This document shows, piece after piece, positions 53,099-60,591 of a DNA stretch of 64,000 bases. The DNA lies in IMG/VR virus record IMGVR_UViG_3300032242_002717, positions 23,402 to 87,401 of that record, one strand, 5' to 3'. The stretch comes from a virus. Below the pieces are notes generated by a model. The model was not told the origin of the DNA. It searched no databases and saw nothing but the letters and a program-made list of their open reading frames with translations. The translations under genes were made by a program, and so were the position numbers. Every line of letters starts with the position of its first letter. The stretch's first letter is position 1.

Positions 53099-53137
53099 CG
53101 GGATAGGAAGATAGTTATTTAGCCAAGGGGCATGCGA

Positions 53138-53157
53138 GGGGTTGCACTCGCAGCCCC
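53138..53157. terminator. GC-rich hairpin, copy 1 of a pair
   Basis: GGGGTTGC-ACTC-GCAGCCCC lies 12 bases after the stop of the gene at 53169. A near-identical hairpin is at 53543. Confidence 0.6.
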
Positions 53158-53168
53158 TATGGCAGCGA

Positions 53169-53516
53169 TCACAGACTTGGGGATGTAATGCGTCCCCGGT
53201 CGAAATCCTCGGGTGAACCCGACCGATAGTTGTACACGAAGGTCACACCATCTGGTGTGACGTAAATCTTGCGACCGTCACGGTCCTTTGCCCCGGTGGC
53301 GCGGCAATTAATCGTCAGCGTACCCTTAAACGCATTGCCGTTTCTTACCGTGTTATACGCAAACTCCGAGTGTGCGTAGAGGGGAACAATTCCCGGCACT
53401 TGTACTCGCACGGGGCCGCCTGAGTTCGTGCTAAAGGTTATTGCGGACATTCCTTCACCAGCGGCATTGATTTCGAGGATTTTGCGAGCCTCATCCTTCA
53501 GTTCTTCCAGAGTCAT
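53169..53516 (-). CDS. Small hypothetical protein
   Basis: A 115-residue protein from ATG 53516, with CAGGAG upstream. A helical N-terminus (TLEELKDEARKILEIN) precedes beta-rich sequence (GKDRDGRKIYVTPDGVTFV, approximately). G+C content is above that of the left arm. No family recognised. Confidence 0.5.
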   Translation of the reverse strand: MTLEELKDEARKILEINAAGEGMSAITFSTNSGGPVRVQVPGIVPLYAHSEFAYNTVRNGNAFKGTLTINCRATGAKDRDGRKIYVTPDGVTFVYNYRSGSPEDFDRGRITSPSL

Positions 53517-53542
53517 CGTCTTGCTCCTGCGTTCGGGGTTAT

Positions 53543-53562
53543 GGGGCTGCACTCGCAGCCCC
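53543..53562. terminator. GC-rich hairpin, copy 2 of a pair
   Basis: GGGGCTGC-ACTC-GCAGCCCC lies 15 bases after the stop of the gene at 53577 and differs from the 53138 copy by one base in the stem. Confidence 0.6.
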
Positions 53563-53576
53563 AAGAGGGTGGTCAA

Positions 53577-54308
53577 TTAGTCTGTTTGCTCACCATTGTC
53601 TTCCGGCTCTTGATCCAACAAATCTTTTTGGCAAGGCTCGCAATAGCAAGGGGAGTCAATGCTTACTCCGCACCCTTCGCACTCGCAATCTGATCCCGTC
53701 TCGGAGTCTTTTGACTCGTCAAGCTCGTCCAGAGCCGAGCTTGCGCGATCCATGTCTTCGCAACGAACAAAAAACATATGTAGCAAGAATTCTCCGTCAT
53801 AGTCCATTTCCTGGTACTCTCTGTATGGAACACCATGCGATTGCAAAATTTCCTGAATGCTCTCGATGTCATCATACTCGTGAGTGTCTCCAGCTTGACC
53901 GCAAGTATCGCTGGAGATTGCGGCGATGTTCTGCCACCCCGGCTTGGATTCGGGCCAAGGCATGTCGTCATCCTCGTCACGATGACAGAATTCCAGATCC
54001 ACCTTGCGTGCCAAGGCGTGAAGCTCCCGAGGCAGGGCTTTTCTTCGTAGACACCCGACATAGACTTTGTGGTCGTCGATGTCGAACAAGTCGATTGAGA
54101 GGTAGTCGCTGTCGCAATCGTCAACCTCCCAATCTCCGACGACAATGTCAGACTCCACGAATCCAAGAGATTTAAGGAGAGATTTAAGGATTAGTGTAGC
54201 TTGGTCGAGAGCGTCATTGTCGCTTTCGGCCTCAAATTCTTGGTCGCGGTCCAACGACATGTCTCTGGGTTTGATGGACGATGTGGCGGACAGGTGATAT
54301 TCACTCAT
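53577..54308 (-). CDS. Acidic protein with Cys-rich end, behind element 3
   Basis: A 243-residue acidic protein (many Asp and Glu) from ATG 54308, with GAAGGA upstream. The C-terminal 40 residues hold CECEGCG and CYCEPC, a probable zinc site. The main domain is alpha/beta. No family recognised. The repeat element lies 12 bases upstream. Confidence 0.5.
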   Translation of the reverse strand: MSEYHLSATSSIKPRDMSLDRDQEFEAESDNDALDQATLILKSLLKSLGFVESDIVVGDWEVDDCDSDYLSIDLFDIDDHKVYVGCLRRKALPRELHALARKVDLEFCHRDEDDDMPWPESKPGWQNIAAISSDTCGQAGDTHEYDDIESIQEILQSHGVPYREYQEMDYDGEFLLHMFFVRCEDMDRASSALDELDESKDSETGSDCECEGCGVSIDSPCYCEPCQKDLLDQEPEDNGEQTD

Positions 54309-54320
54309 GGCTGCGTTCCT

Positions 54321-54344
54321 TCTCAAAAAATCGTTCAGGGGGGG
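54321..54344. promoter_or_regulatory. A6/G-run element, copy 3
   Basis: TCTCAAAAAATCGTTCA followed by seven G. Twelve bases upstream of the ATG at 54308. Confidence 0.65.
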
Positions 54345-54382
54345 GACTGAGGTATTCTATCTCTACCTCGTGCGAGTGATGA

Positions 54383-54784
54383 TTAGTTGGTGGGCTTGAA
54401 AAGATCGGCTGCGTAAGCCGCAACCCAATCCGCTTCATAAGCCTTTCGCTCGTCAGGACTCATAGCCACGATTCTCTCACATTCCGCTCGGCTGGCTCGC
54501 AATTTAGCGGCCTGATCGTGCGTCAAGACGTAGTTGTTGACGTGACCAACGCCCAGATGCGAGTCGAGCAGATCGGACAGCACCCAACCCAGTCGATCTC
54601 GATCATCTTGAGTTATTCTTGCATCGCACTGACTGATCGCAGTCCAGTCTGACGCCGCGCCCACGCCACCTGGCCAGGTTTGGTCATCCGAGTACAAGGC
54701 GAATCCCGCCTGGCCATCGTGCGGCCCTTGAACCAAAATCTCGCCATTGACGGTCACAACATAGCCAACGTGAAAATATGACAT
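54383..54784 (-). CDS. Hypothetical protein
   Basis: A 133-residue protein; CTGGAG lies 8 bases upstream of ATG 54784. It has a beta-rich start (GYVVTVNGEILVQGPHDG) and a helical end (KLRASRAECERIVAMSPDER). No family recognised. A hairpin at 54813 lies just upstream. Confidence 0.5.
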   Translation of the reverse strand: MSYFHVGYVVTVNGEILVQGPHDGQAGFALYSDDQTWPGGVGAASDWTAISQCDARITQDDRDRLGWVLSDLLDSHLGVGHVNNYVLTHDQAAKLRASRAECERIVAMSPDERKAYEADWVAAYAADLFKPTN

Positions 54785-54812
54785 TTGAGCGACTCCAGCA
54801 ATTTGAGGTAAA

Positions 54813-54837
54813 GCGAGGCCAGAACGAGTGGCCTCGC
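54813..54837. terminator. Hairpin between two minus-strand genes
   Basis: GCGAGGCC (54813-54820) pairs with GGCCTCGC (54830-54837), loop of 9 bases, 16 bases after the stop of the gene at 54853. Confidence 0.55.
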
Positions 54838-54852
54838 GTGAAGCCAGGGGAA

Positions 54853-55266
54853 TCAGGATACTAACGTCAATTTGATATTGCGGTTCGCTGCCGGATCGAT
54901 TCGAAATAGGTGGCCGTCGATGTTGATCTGATCGCCCAAGTCGGCCTTGACTAGCAGTCCCTGGCGTTCGGACTCAAGCAGGCACGCCTGAGTGCCTGCG
55001 CCGTCAGATGCGAGGATAATTGGGTTTGGCGTCACCCAAGCCCATGGGCCTGGCACAAGCTCGCCACCGCATACCTTGCGGTGAGCAAATCCTGGCGGAA
55101 CGTATCCGAAAGAGAACCCGGAGATGCATCGTTCGCCAACCATCAGCACAACCTGCTTGACTGGATCTTGCACGTCCCAGTAGTTGCGAGCGATGTAGTT
55201 TCCATCCAGGTCAAAAGACTTGGTGATTGAGATCTTATCAAGGTCTATGTCGATTGGTGCGTTCAT
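54853..55266 (-). CDS. Hypothetical protein behind element 4
   Basis: A 137-residue protein from ATG 55266, with CAGGAG upstream. A longer open frame to 55845 would run through the repeat element and the recombinase gene, so it is not used. Gly/Pro-rich and beta-rich (ISGFSFGYVPPGFAHRKV). No family recognised. Confidence 0.5.
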   Translation of the reverse strand: MNAPIDIDLDKISITKSFDLDGNYIARNYWDVQDPVKQVVLMVGERCISGFSFGYVPPGFAHRKVCGGELVPGPWAWVTPNPIILASDGAGTQACLLESERQGLLVKADLGDQINIDGHLFRIDPAANRNIKLTLVS

Positions 55267-55286
55267 TACGAACTCCTGACGTGAGG

Positions 55287-55310
55287 TCTCAAAAAATCGT
55301 CCAGGGGGGG
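55287..55310. promoter_or_regulatory. A6/G-run element, copy 4
   Basis: TCTCAAAAAATCGTCCA followed by seven G. Twenty bases upstream of ATG 55266. Confidence 0.65.
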
Positions 55311-55331
55311 CGATGCATAATATTGGGTTAT

Positions 55332-55357
55332 AGATGGTCTCCACATGGAGACCATCT
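55332..55357. terminator. Hairpin after the serine recombinase
   Basis: AGATGGTCTCC (55332-55342) and GGAGACCATCT (55347-55357), loop ACAT, a perfect 11-bp stem 35 bases beyond the recombinase stop. Confidence 0.65.
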
Positions 55358-55391
55358 GATCGTGGGTTAGCAAGAGCTTCCTGTGGAGAAA

Positions 55392-56186
55392 TCAGACGGT
55401 CACTCGACCGCCGATGCCTTCCTCGCAAGCTCGGTCGTAGAGCTGCTTGACTCTGGCGGGTTTCATTGGCCCACCGTCTCGGCAAGAGACACCAAGGGTT
55501 TCTTGCAGGATCTCGGCAATCTCGCGGTAGGACGATCCCTCCGCACGCTTCTCTCGGATGACAAGCATCACGTCCCGGTTCTTGGCCAGAGCCTTGGCGG
55601 TGCGGGCCTTGGATGCCGCCTCGCGGCCCTCCAGCATCTCTTCCTGAGTAAACCTCTTCGATCCCGGACGAGACGCGCCAAGCCTGCGTCCCTTGCTCTT
55701 GGCGACACGCAGGGCATTTCTCGTGCGCTCGGAAATCAATTTTCCCTCGAACTCGGCACACAGGGCGAGCATATGCAAGCAAAACTCGCCAGACGGGCCA
55801 ACCGGGACTTCGGGGAAATCCAGGAAGAGAACATTGACGTTCCACTCACGGACCTGATCCCGGATCTCACGGAACAGGCCAGCGTTACGCGCCAATCGGT
55901 CGAGTTTGGCTACCACCACGGTAGCACCAGTTCGCCTGGCATAGCTCAACGCTTGGCGGAGTTGTTCGCGGTCTTGTTTGCCGGTCTCATAGTCCACAAA
56001 CTCGTCACGGATGATCTCGCCACCGTCGATTCGGCCAATGTACTCCTGAATCAGCCTCCGTTGTGCCTCAAGACCCAAGCCGGACCTGGCTTGGCGCAGG
56101 GTCGAGACGCGAACGTAGGGGACGTACCGCTTTGCTGGCGGAACGTGAGCAAAAGAAGATCGGGAAGGGGAGGTCAGTGCAGACAT
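55392..56186 (-). CDS. Serine recombinase (resolvase/invertase family)
   Basis: A 264-residue recombinase that would cut and rejoin DNA via a serine. The catalytic domain shows YVPYVRVSTLRQ with the active Ser, SGLGLEAQRR, and AKLDRLARN. The end has an HTH-like AEGSSYREIAEILQETLGVS. The length is that of a small resolvase or invertase, not a large serine integrase. The region is richer in G+C than its neighbours. It has its own promoter (56261) and a leader shared with the lipoprotein gene. Its sites are unknown. Confidence 0.85.
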   Translation of the reverse strand: MSALTSPSRSSFAHVPPAKRYVPYVRVSTLRQARSGLGLEAQRRLIQEYIGRIDGGEIIRDEFVDYETGKQDREQLRQALSYARRTGATVVVAKLDRLARNAGLFREIRDQVREWNVNVLFLDFPEVPVGPSGEFCLHMLALCAEFEGKLISERTRNALRVAKSKGRRLGASRPGSKRFTQEEMLEGREAASKARTAKALAKNRDVMLVIREKRAEGSSYREIAEILQETLGVSCRDGGPMKPARVKQLYDRACEEGIGGRVTV

Positions 56187-56248
56187 TTGAAAATCCTCTC
56201 GGTTTTGAAAAAGCTTAGTCTTGGTCAGAAGAACTTAGCCTTATTGGT

Positions 56249-56293
56249 TTCGACTTATATAATGTAACACAGTACATACCGAATGTCAATAGT
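56249..56293 (-). promoter_or_regulatory. Right-arm promoter, copy 1 (45 bp identical to 61437)
   Basis: On the minus strand: -35 TTGACA (56289-56284), 17-base spacer with CGGTATGTACTG, -10 TACATT (56266-56261). It faces the recombinase gene, whose ATG is 75 bases downstream. Confidence 0.75.
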
Positions 56294-56648
56294 CTATCTT
56301 GGGTTTTTTTGTGTGGTCCAGGGAACCAGCGATCATGCTATTGACAGCGTACCTGACCATTTCGCTAACCGACTTAAAATTAAGCGGCTGAAACGCTTCG
56401 TACCATGCTGTAAGCTCGGATTCGTCGATTTTCATATTGAACCTTGCCTTTGGAACAATATTGGCGGTCCTGGCTATTTTTTGCCGTTCCTGACCAGACT
56501 TGACCTGATTGACTTCGCTCGTAATCACGAGACGCTCGTATTCTGCTTTGGCTTTCCTTAATTCGACCTCATCTATTCTCTTGCCGAGTTCGATTTTAGT
56601 CAAAACATTAGGAACGAATGAGGGGCCTTGTTTTTTATGGCTTTTCAT
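56286..56648 (-). CDS. Small DNA-binding-like protein, behind element 5
   Basis: A 120-residue, very basic protein with charged helices and a final SVSEMVRYAVNSMIAG segment like the helix of ribbon-helix-helix regulators. AAGGAAG precedes ATG 56648. Its end overlaps the -35 region of the recombinase promoter, so it could influence it. Confidence 0.5.
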   Translation of the reverse strand: MKSHKKQGPSFVPNVLTKIELGKRIDEVELRKAKAEYERLVITSEVNQVKSGQERQKIARTANIVPKARFNMKIDESELTAWYEAFQPLNFKSVSEMVRYAVNSMIAGSLDHTKKPKIDY

Positions 56649-56717
56649 TGGAATCTTCCTTGCAAACAGGGTTGAGTAAGTACTATGAAGCATACCGATA
56701 AAGTCGCAAACAGTCAA

Positions 56718-56741
56718 TTCAAAAAATCGTCTAGGGGGGGG
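56718..56741. promoter_or_regulatory. A6/G-run element, copy 5
   Basis: TTCAAAAAATCGTCTA followed by eight G. About 70 bases upstream of ATG 56648. Confidence 0.65.
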
Positions 56742-56762
56742 TCTTACAATAAAAATTGATGG

Positions 56763-57056
56763 TTACAGTCCAAGCGATTCCCGGAGACTTCTCTGCTCTC
56801 GCCACTGGGTTGCAAGCTTGCTCCTGGATTCTTCAAGCGCGGTGAGACATACGATCAAAGCATTGTGAACGGCAAGAATTTCCGAAGTCGGTTGCTTCGT
56901 ACGCATTTTGCTTACGTTCACTGTCATCAGGTATATCTTGACGCACATATCATCGACCTGACCTTCTTGATACTCTATCTCTGTCAACAACTTGTATGGA
57001 ATCAGGCTTGAACCGCTTGCTTTTTTTGCCGCAATCATCATCTTTTCTGTGATCAT
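56763..57056 (-). CDS. Small hypothetical protein, behind element 6
   Basis: A 97-residue helical protein (NALIVCLTALEESRSKLATQ) with AAGGGA upstream of ATG 57056. No family recognised. Confidence 0.45.
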   Translation of the reverse strand: MITEKMMIAAKKASGSSLIPYKLLTEIEYQEGQVDDMCVKIYLMTVNVSKMRTKQPTSEILAVHNALIVCLTALEESRSKLATQWREQRSLRESLGL

Positions 57057-57093
57057 TTGATCGTCCCTTGCAGATCTGGTAAGTGTGGGTCAA

Positions 57094-57114
57094 TTCAAAA
57101 AATCGTTTCGGGGG
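57094..57114. promoter_or_regulatory. A6/G-run element, copy 6
   Basis: TTCAAAAAATCGTTTC followed by five G. It directly abuts the stop codon of the gene at 57118. Confidence 0.6.
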
Positions 57115-57117
57115 AGG

Positions 57118-57381
57118 TCATTGGTTGATCGTGGCTATGTATATTTCTGAAAGCGAGATGTGACCTTGCTTCCAAAGTGCTTCGATATGCTTGCACGGAT
57201 CTGACTTGAGTTCTTCCCTGCGAAACGCGAAGTCTTCACAGTCGCATATCCAACCACAGAACTGAGAATCATCCTTGTCGATTCGGTGAGACCTTGAAGA
57301 GTAAGACAAGACATATCTTCCAGATATAAAATCAAGTCGATATAGCTTGCCCTTGATTTTCATAGTGACTGGATATTTCAT
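57118..57381 (-). CDS. Small SWIM-type zinc finger protein
   Basis: An 87-residue protein with the CxCx(n)CxH pattern of SWIM fingers (WICDCEDFAFR and DPCKHIEAL). SWIM domains bind DNA or protein in recombination-related proteins. It starts in an ATGA overlap with the upstream gene. A stand-alone SWIM protein is uncommon. Confidence 0.65.
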   Translation of the reverse strand: MKYPVTMKIKGKLYRLDFISGRYVLSYSSRSHRIDKDDSQFCGWICDCEDFAFRREELKSDPCKHIEALWKQGHISLSEIYIATINQ

Positions 57382-57638
57382 TTCTCAATCCAAGAACTTG
57401 GGATACAGTTCGAATCATAGTCTTTTGGAAGCAAACTCTTTACCTGCTCAAGAGCGCAGCCGAAATCGACTCCGGTTGCCATCATTGCCGAAACTGCTCC
57501 TACTATGATTCCCTTGCCGTACGCAGTGTTAATTTCCCAGTCTTCTTGTTTTGTGTTCTTGGTTGACAATGAATACAGGGCATCTTTCAAGATTATCGGC
57601 CTGGATATCTTGCTTTTTTTGACAGGGGATTTCTTCAT
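57378..57638 (-). CDS. Small hypothetical protein, behind element 7
   Basis: An 86-residue protein, basic at the N-terminus and then helical with a Gly/Ala-rich hydrophobic stretch (GIIVGAVSAMMATGVDFG). AGAGGA precedes ATG 57638. It could be membrane-associated. No family recognised. Confidence 0.45.
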   Translation of the reverse strand: MKKSPVKKSKISRPIILKDALYSLSTKNTKQEDWEINTAYGKGIIVGAVSAMMATGVDFGCALEQVKSLLPKDYDSNCIPSSWIEK

Positions 57639-57686
57639 GGTTTCCTCTTTGTCAATGAAATGGATTTCAGCGAACCGCAACAAGAC

Positions 57687-57707
57687 TCAAAAAATCGTTC
57701 AGGGGGG
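57687..57707. promoter_or_regulatory. A6/G-run element, copy 7
   Basis: TCAAAAAATCGTTCA followed by six G. 48 bases upstream of ATG 57638. Confidence 0.65.
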
Positions 57708-57739
57708 ATAGATAGTTCAGTTCGACTTGATTCAACCGA

Positions 57740-58363
57740 TCAATCGGCAAACCTGTCTAGGCTTTCCGAGATCGAACCAATTCGCATGAGTGCGATTCGG
57801 CAAGATTCTTTGCAAGCCTTGACCAAGGCCCTATCGGACGCGCTTTCAGGAAATCCTGATGACGACGATCTTCTCAAGTCACAGAAACAAATCGGAGGCA
57901 GATAGCCAAGAAGCATGTAGGAGAGGCAGATTTCATGGCTACAATCCATCCCTACGCAAGTAAGGGCTAAAGCGTAGGTCTGATCTTTCAGGACCACCAG
58001 AGTGCAATTTGGAAGCTCTAGGACTCTCTTGCCTTTCGGGTCAAAATCACTGGGCAGCGGATAGAGGCAGTTTACGATAGGTTCAATCGAGTCCATATTT
58101 TCTTGGATTGTGTCTACGCAAACATTCCTTGCCGACTCAAGGTATTCATCGTCGTCAATGTCGATGAGGCAGTCTACCCTGCCGTCAAGAGAGACTCCAT
58201 ATTCTTGCAAGAACTCTTTCATTTCCTCGATGGAGTAGTCGGCAAAATCGGGAATAACGATATCCCAAGATTCTCCATACCCTTTCGAGAAGTCAAAACC
58301 AATCGGGTTGAAATAGATTGTATCGGCGCACAGTTGGTCGATCTTGCGAACGTCAATCGGCAT
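57740..58363 (-). CDS. Hypothetical protein, behind element 8
   Basis: A 207-residue acidic protein from ATG 58363, with AGAGGA upstream. It is alpha/beta (SWDIVIPDFADYSIEEMKEF), with several cysteines in its second half (CVGMDCSHEIC and CFC). No family recognised. Confidence 0.5.
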   Translation of the reverse strand: MPIDVRKIDQLCADTIYFNPIGFDFSKGYGESWDIVIPDFADYSIEEMKEFLQEYGVSLDGRVDCLIDIDDDEYLESARNVCVDTIQENMDSIEPIVNCLYPLPSDFDPKGKRVLELPNCTLVVLKDQTYALALTCVGMDCSHEICLSYMLLGYLPPICFCDLRRSSSSGFPESASDRALVKACKESCRIALMRIGSISESLDRFAD

Positions 58364-58384
58364 CTTTGTATCCTCTTGTTTGCT

Positions 58385-58407
58385 TCTCAAAAAATCGTTC
58401 AGGGGGG
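58385..58407. promoter_or_regulatory. A6/G-run element, copy 8
   Basis: TCTCAAAAAATCGTTCA followed by six G. 21 bases upstream of ATG 58363. Confidence 0.65.
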
Positions 58408-58439
58408 ATAATCGGCAGTTTTTGCCACAGGATAAAAGC

Positions 58440-58700
58440 TCAAACTAAATCGCTACCTTTGAGGTAGAGTTTTTGCTTATTGACTATGACGTAGTGGCTT
58501 GCCGCATTGCTAAAACATACCGCATACACTCGATAGGCGACATTTCTTCCGGGGAGCCTTACCATTCTATCGGTAGCGATTTTGCTACCGTATCCGCTGG
58601 CAGACTGCCCCGGCAAGAGTTGAAGCATACCGAATCTTTTGACTGGGCTTGAGATCACCTCGAATGGTTGCTCAAGGTATTTGATTTCAGACAATTTCAT
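58440..58700 (-). CDS. Small hypothetical protein
   Basis: An 86-residue basic beta-rich protein (GRNVAYRVYAVCFSNAASHY). AAGGGAG precedes ATG 58700, which overlaps the upstream stop (ATGA). No family recognised. Confidence 0.45.
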   Translation of the reverse strand: MKLSEIKYLEQPFEVISSPVKRFGMLQLLPGQSASGYGSKIATDRMVRLPGRNVAYRVYAVCFSNAASHYVIVNKQKLYLKGSDLV

Positions 58701-59161
58701 GCTCCCTTGTTGATGACGAACTTCGGGTCCATTAAGTGGCATACTGTATCCACGTTAAGCGGGTTGACTCCGGTTCTGGGGAATTTCCTATCGACTCCAA
58801 AGTACCGGCATTTCCAGGGTTGCTCCCTACGGAAACCAGTAGATTCGTCGCCGTGTACACGCAGATTGTCGCAATCAGAGGGCACTCCATTGTTTCCGGT
58901 GAAATCGCAAGTCGGGTTATCGGAATCGATATCGTAGTCGCCTAAGTCTGACTCTGGAATATGGATGAAGTGACCGTATTCGGAGTCGCTAAATTCGTCG
59001 ATTGCATCGGACGGAGAACCGGCTTCAACCGCATAGAAGTTGGACTCGAAACCCATTGAAATCTCAATCAGCCAAGTCTTACCATGCCAACCAGAAGGAT
59101 TGACGACATCGGCTTCAATTGGCTTTCCGTAGAACTCGCCTCTTGCAATGACCTTGCTCAT
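58697..59161 (-). CDS. Hypothetical protein, behind element 9
   Basis: A 154-residue Asp-rich protein (GDYDIDSDNPTCDFTGNNGV), possibly metal-binding. GAGG precedes ATG 59161 and overlaps the repeat element. No family recognised. Confidence 0.5.
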   Translation of the reverse strand: MSKVIARGEFYGKPIEADVVNPSGWHGKTWLIEISMGFESNFYAVEAGSPSDAIDEFSDSEYGHFIHIPESDLGDYDIDSDNPTCDFTGNNGVPSDCDNLRVHGDESTGFRREQPWKCRYFGVDRKFPRTGVNPLNVDTVCHLMDPKFVINKGA

Positions 59162-59167
59162 TTTTGC

Positions 59168-59191
59168 CTCAAAAAAACTTTCAGGGGAGGG
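59168..59191. promoter_or_regulatory. A6/G-run element, copy 9 (diverged)
   Basis: CTCAAAAAAACTTTCA followed by four G, then AGGG. It lies 6 bases upstream of ATG 59161. Confidence 0.5.
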
Positions 59192-59228
59192 TGGAAGGAT
59201 TTCTTCGAAACATTCAATGTCCGCGCCA

Positions 59229-60056
59229 TCAGAATGGTATAAGACCTTGCGCGTCGAGTTCTTCGTGAATCAACTCTGCAATGGTGTAAGGGTGATCGGA
59301 ACAAAGTTTTGATATCTCGACTAGCGAATGTTCAGATAGGTCTTGAAACCCGACAATACCTAAGCTTGAAGGGGACTGGTATTCAACTTCAGAGTCGATA
59401 TCTACATCCTCTACTTCGTCATAATACTTGTCACGATACCTTGCCCAGCTGCCACTGGTGAAAGATCGGTATTCGGTCAAGCTTGAGGATTTCTTTGGAC
59501 TCACTACCGGCTTGCTAGGCAAGCAAGAAGTGTTAGATAGCCACAATTCTTCGTGATTGACTCCAAGCGACTTGTTTGCCGTCAAGATCTTGCCGTCCGA
59601 AGCGCGGACGATTACTACCTTGCTATGGCCAATCATCGATTCTAGGTACTCTTCCAGCGTTCCATCGTCAAACCATTCTGGATGCATGGCAAGCATCGGC
59701 TCTACGATACCCACGGCAAGGTGATAGGTATCGCTCTTGCCCTTCCAGCGAACCGGCATAGAGTCAATAATCCCGTTATGGATAACGCAATACTCGCCAT
59801 CCATGATAACGAACGGATGACAATTCTCGATGCTTGTTTCGCCGTGAGTTGTGATTCTCGCATGAAATACCCAAGCGTCACTACCGGCCTTCTTGACCGC
59901 GCCTAGAGCCTTCTTATTGTCCATGCTCTTTTCTACGCGAAGCCCGTTCTTGCCGAGTACCACAAGTCCCCAACCGTGAGGATTACGCGCTACCGCTTCA
60001 GAGATCATATTGTCAGAGTAGGAAGCTTTCGCGGGCCTATTTACGATAACACACAT
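59229..60056 (-). CDS. Class-II glutamine amidotransferase-like (Ntn hydrolase) protein
   Basis: A 275-residue protein. ATG 60056 puts a Cys at position 2, the nucleophile after Met removal (MCVIVNRP). The family blocks follow: NPHGWGL, WVFHARITTHG, ENCHPF and CVIHNGII near residue 92, then KSDTYHL. These fit the amidotransferase fold that splits glutamine. No synthase domain is attached, so the ammonia acceptor or true substrate is unknown. GAGA lies 7 bases upstream. Confidence 0.7.
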   Translation of the reverse strand: MCVIVNRPAKASYSDNMISEAVARNPHGWGLVVLGKNGLRVEKSMDNKKALGAVKKAGSDAWVFHARITTHGETSIENCHPFVIMDGEYCVIHNGIIDSMPVRWKGKSDTYHLAVGIVEPMLAMHPEWFDDGTLEEYLESMIGHSKVVIVRASDGKILTANKSLGVNHEELWLSNTSCLPSKPVVSPKKSSSLTEYRSFTSGSWARYRDKYYDEVEDVDIDSEVEYQSPSSLGIVGFQDLSEHSLVEISKLCSDHPYTIAELIHEELDAQGLIPF

Positions 60057-60083
60057 TGGCAATCTCGATTCTTTGGTGAGTAT

Positions 60084-60111
60084 CGCTGGCAATGCAAAAT
60101 GGTTGCCAGCG
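60084..60111. terminator. Hairpin between two minus-strand genes
   Basis: CGCTGGCAA (60084-60092) pairs with TTGCCAGCG (60103-60111), loop of 10 bases. It lacks a U-run. Confidence 0.5.
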
Positions 60112-60152
60112 TAATTGAAAGCAAAAGTCTAACAGAACCGCAATCCTAGAAA

Positions 60153-60488
60153 TCAACCGCCCGGCATGGATATGTCTTCATAGCACGATACTTTCCCACC
60201 CTCAAAAACATCTACAAAGATAGACGGCATGCAAGAGACACCGTAAATGTAAAGTTGAAATGGGAATTGAGACTCTCCGTTCTTGTTGGCAATCATCTCG
60301 CGTACTTGTTGCTTTCCGGTAGTACACACATGGCCACGATATCCTATTTCAATGGTGGTGAAGCTAAGGTCAAAAACATCCTCGATAGTGGCGAATCGAC
60401 TCAAGAACCGACATTGTTCGACCGTACCAAAAACATCGTGGCGAAACTCAGAAACCGTAGAGCTAATGTCACGAATTTTCTCGACCAT
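60153..60488 (-). CDS. Hypothetical protein
   Basis: A 111-residue protein from ATG 60488, with AGAGG upstream and a promoter about 60 bases above. Alpha/beta (FATIEDVFDLSFTTIEIGYR). No family recognised. Confidence 0.5.
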   Translation of the reverse strand: MVEKIRDISSTVSEFRHDVFGTVEQCRFLSRFATIEDVFDLSFTTIEIGYRGHVCTTGKQQVREMIANKNGESQFPFQLYIYGVSCMPSIFVDVFEGGKVSCYEDISMPGG

Positions 60489-60546
60489 TGAACTTGCCTC
60501 TTGTCTAGTGTGAAAAGAAAAGAACCGAACTAATCTCGACTTAGAT

Positions 60547-60575
60547 ACTGTACCATAATACATACCGTAAGTCAA
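60547..60575 (-). promoter_or_regulatory. Right-arm promoter, copy 3
   Basis: On the minus strand: TTGACT (60575-60570), 17-base spacer with CGGTATGTATTA, TACAGT (60552-60547). It faces the gene at 60488. Confidence 0.7.
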
Positions 60576-60591
60576 GATATTTCTTTGTTTT

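Noticed and set aside
53711-54175. Plus-strand frame of 154 codons
   Set aside because: Antisense to the acidic protein at 53577, very Arg/Cys-rich, with no start signal.
54853-55845. Extended 330-residue form of the gene starting at 55266
   Set aside because: The upstream part would run through the repeat element and the recombinase gene; ATG 55266 has a proper ribosome binding site.
55383-56267. Long plus-strand open frame of 294 codons opposite the serine recombinase
   Set aside because: It is the antisense of a gene with clear catalytic motifs; high G+C removes stop codons by chance.
52223-59191. CRISPR-like array
   Set aside because: The repeats are far apart, separated by genes and not by uniform spacers.
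52223-59191. Elements read as rho-independent terminators because of the T6 run on the minus strand
   Set aside because: No stem precedes the T-run, and true hairpins exist separately at several junctions.
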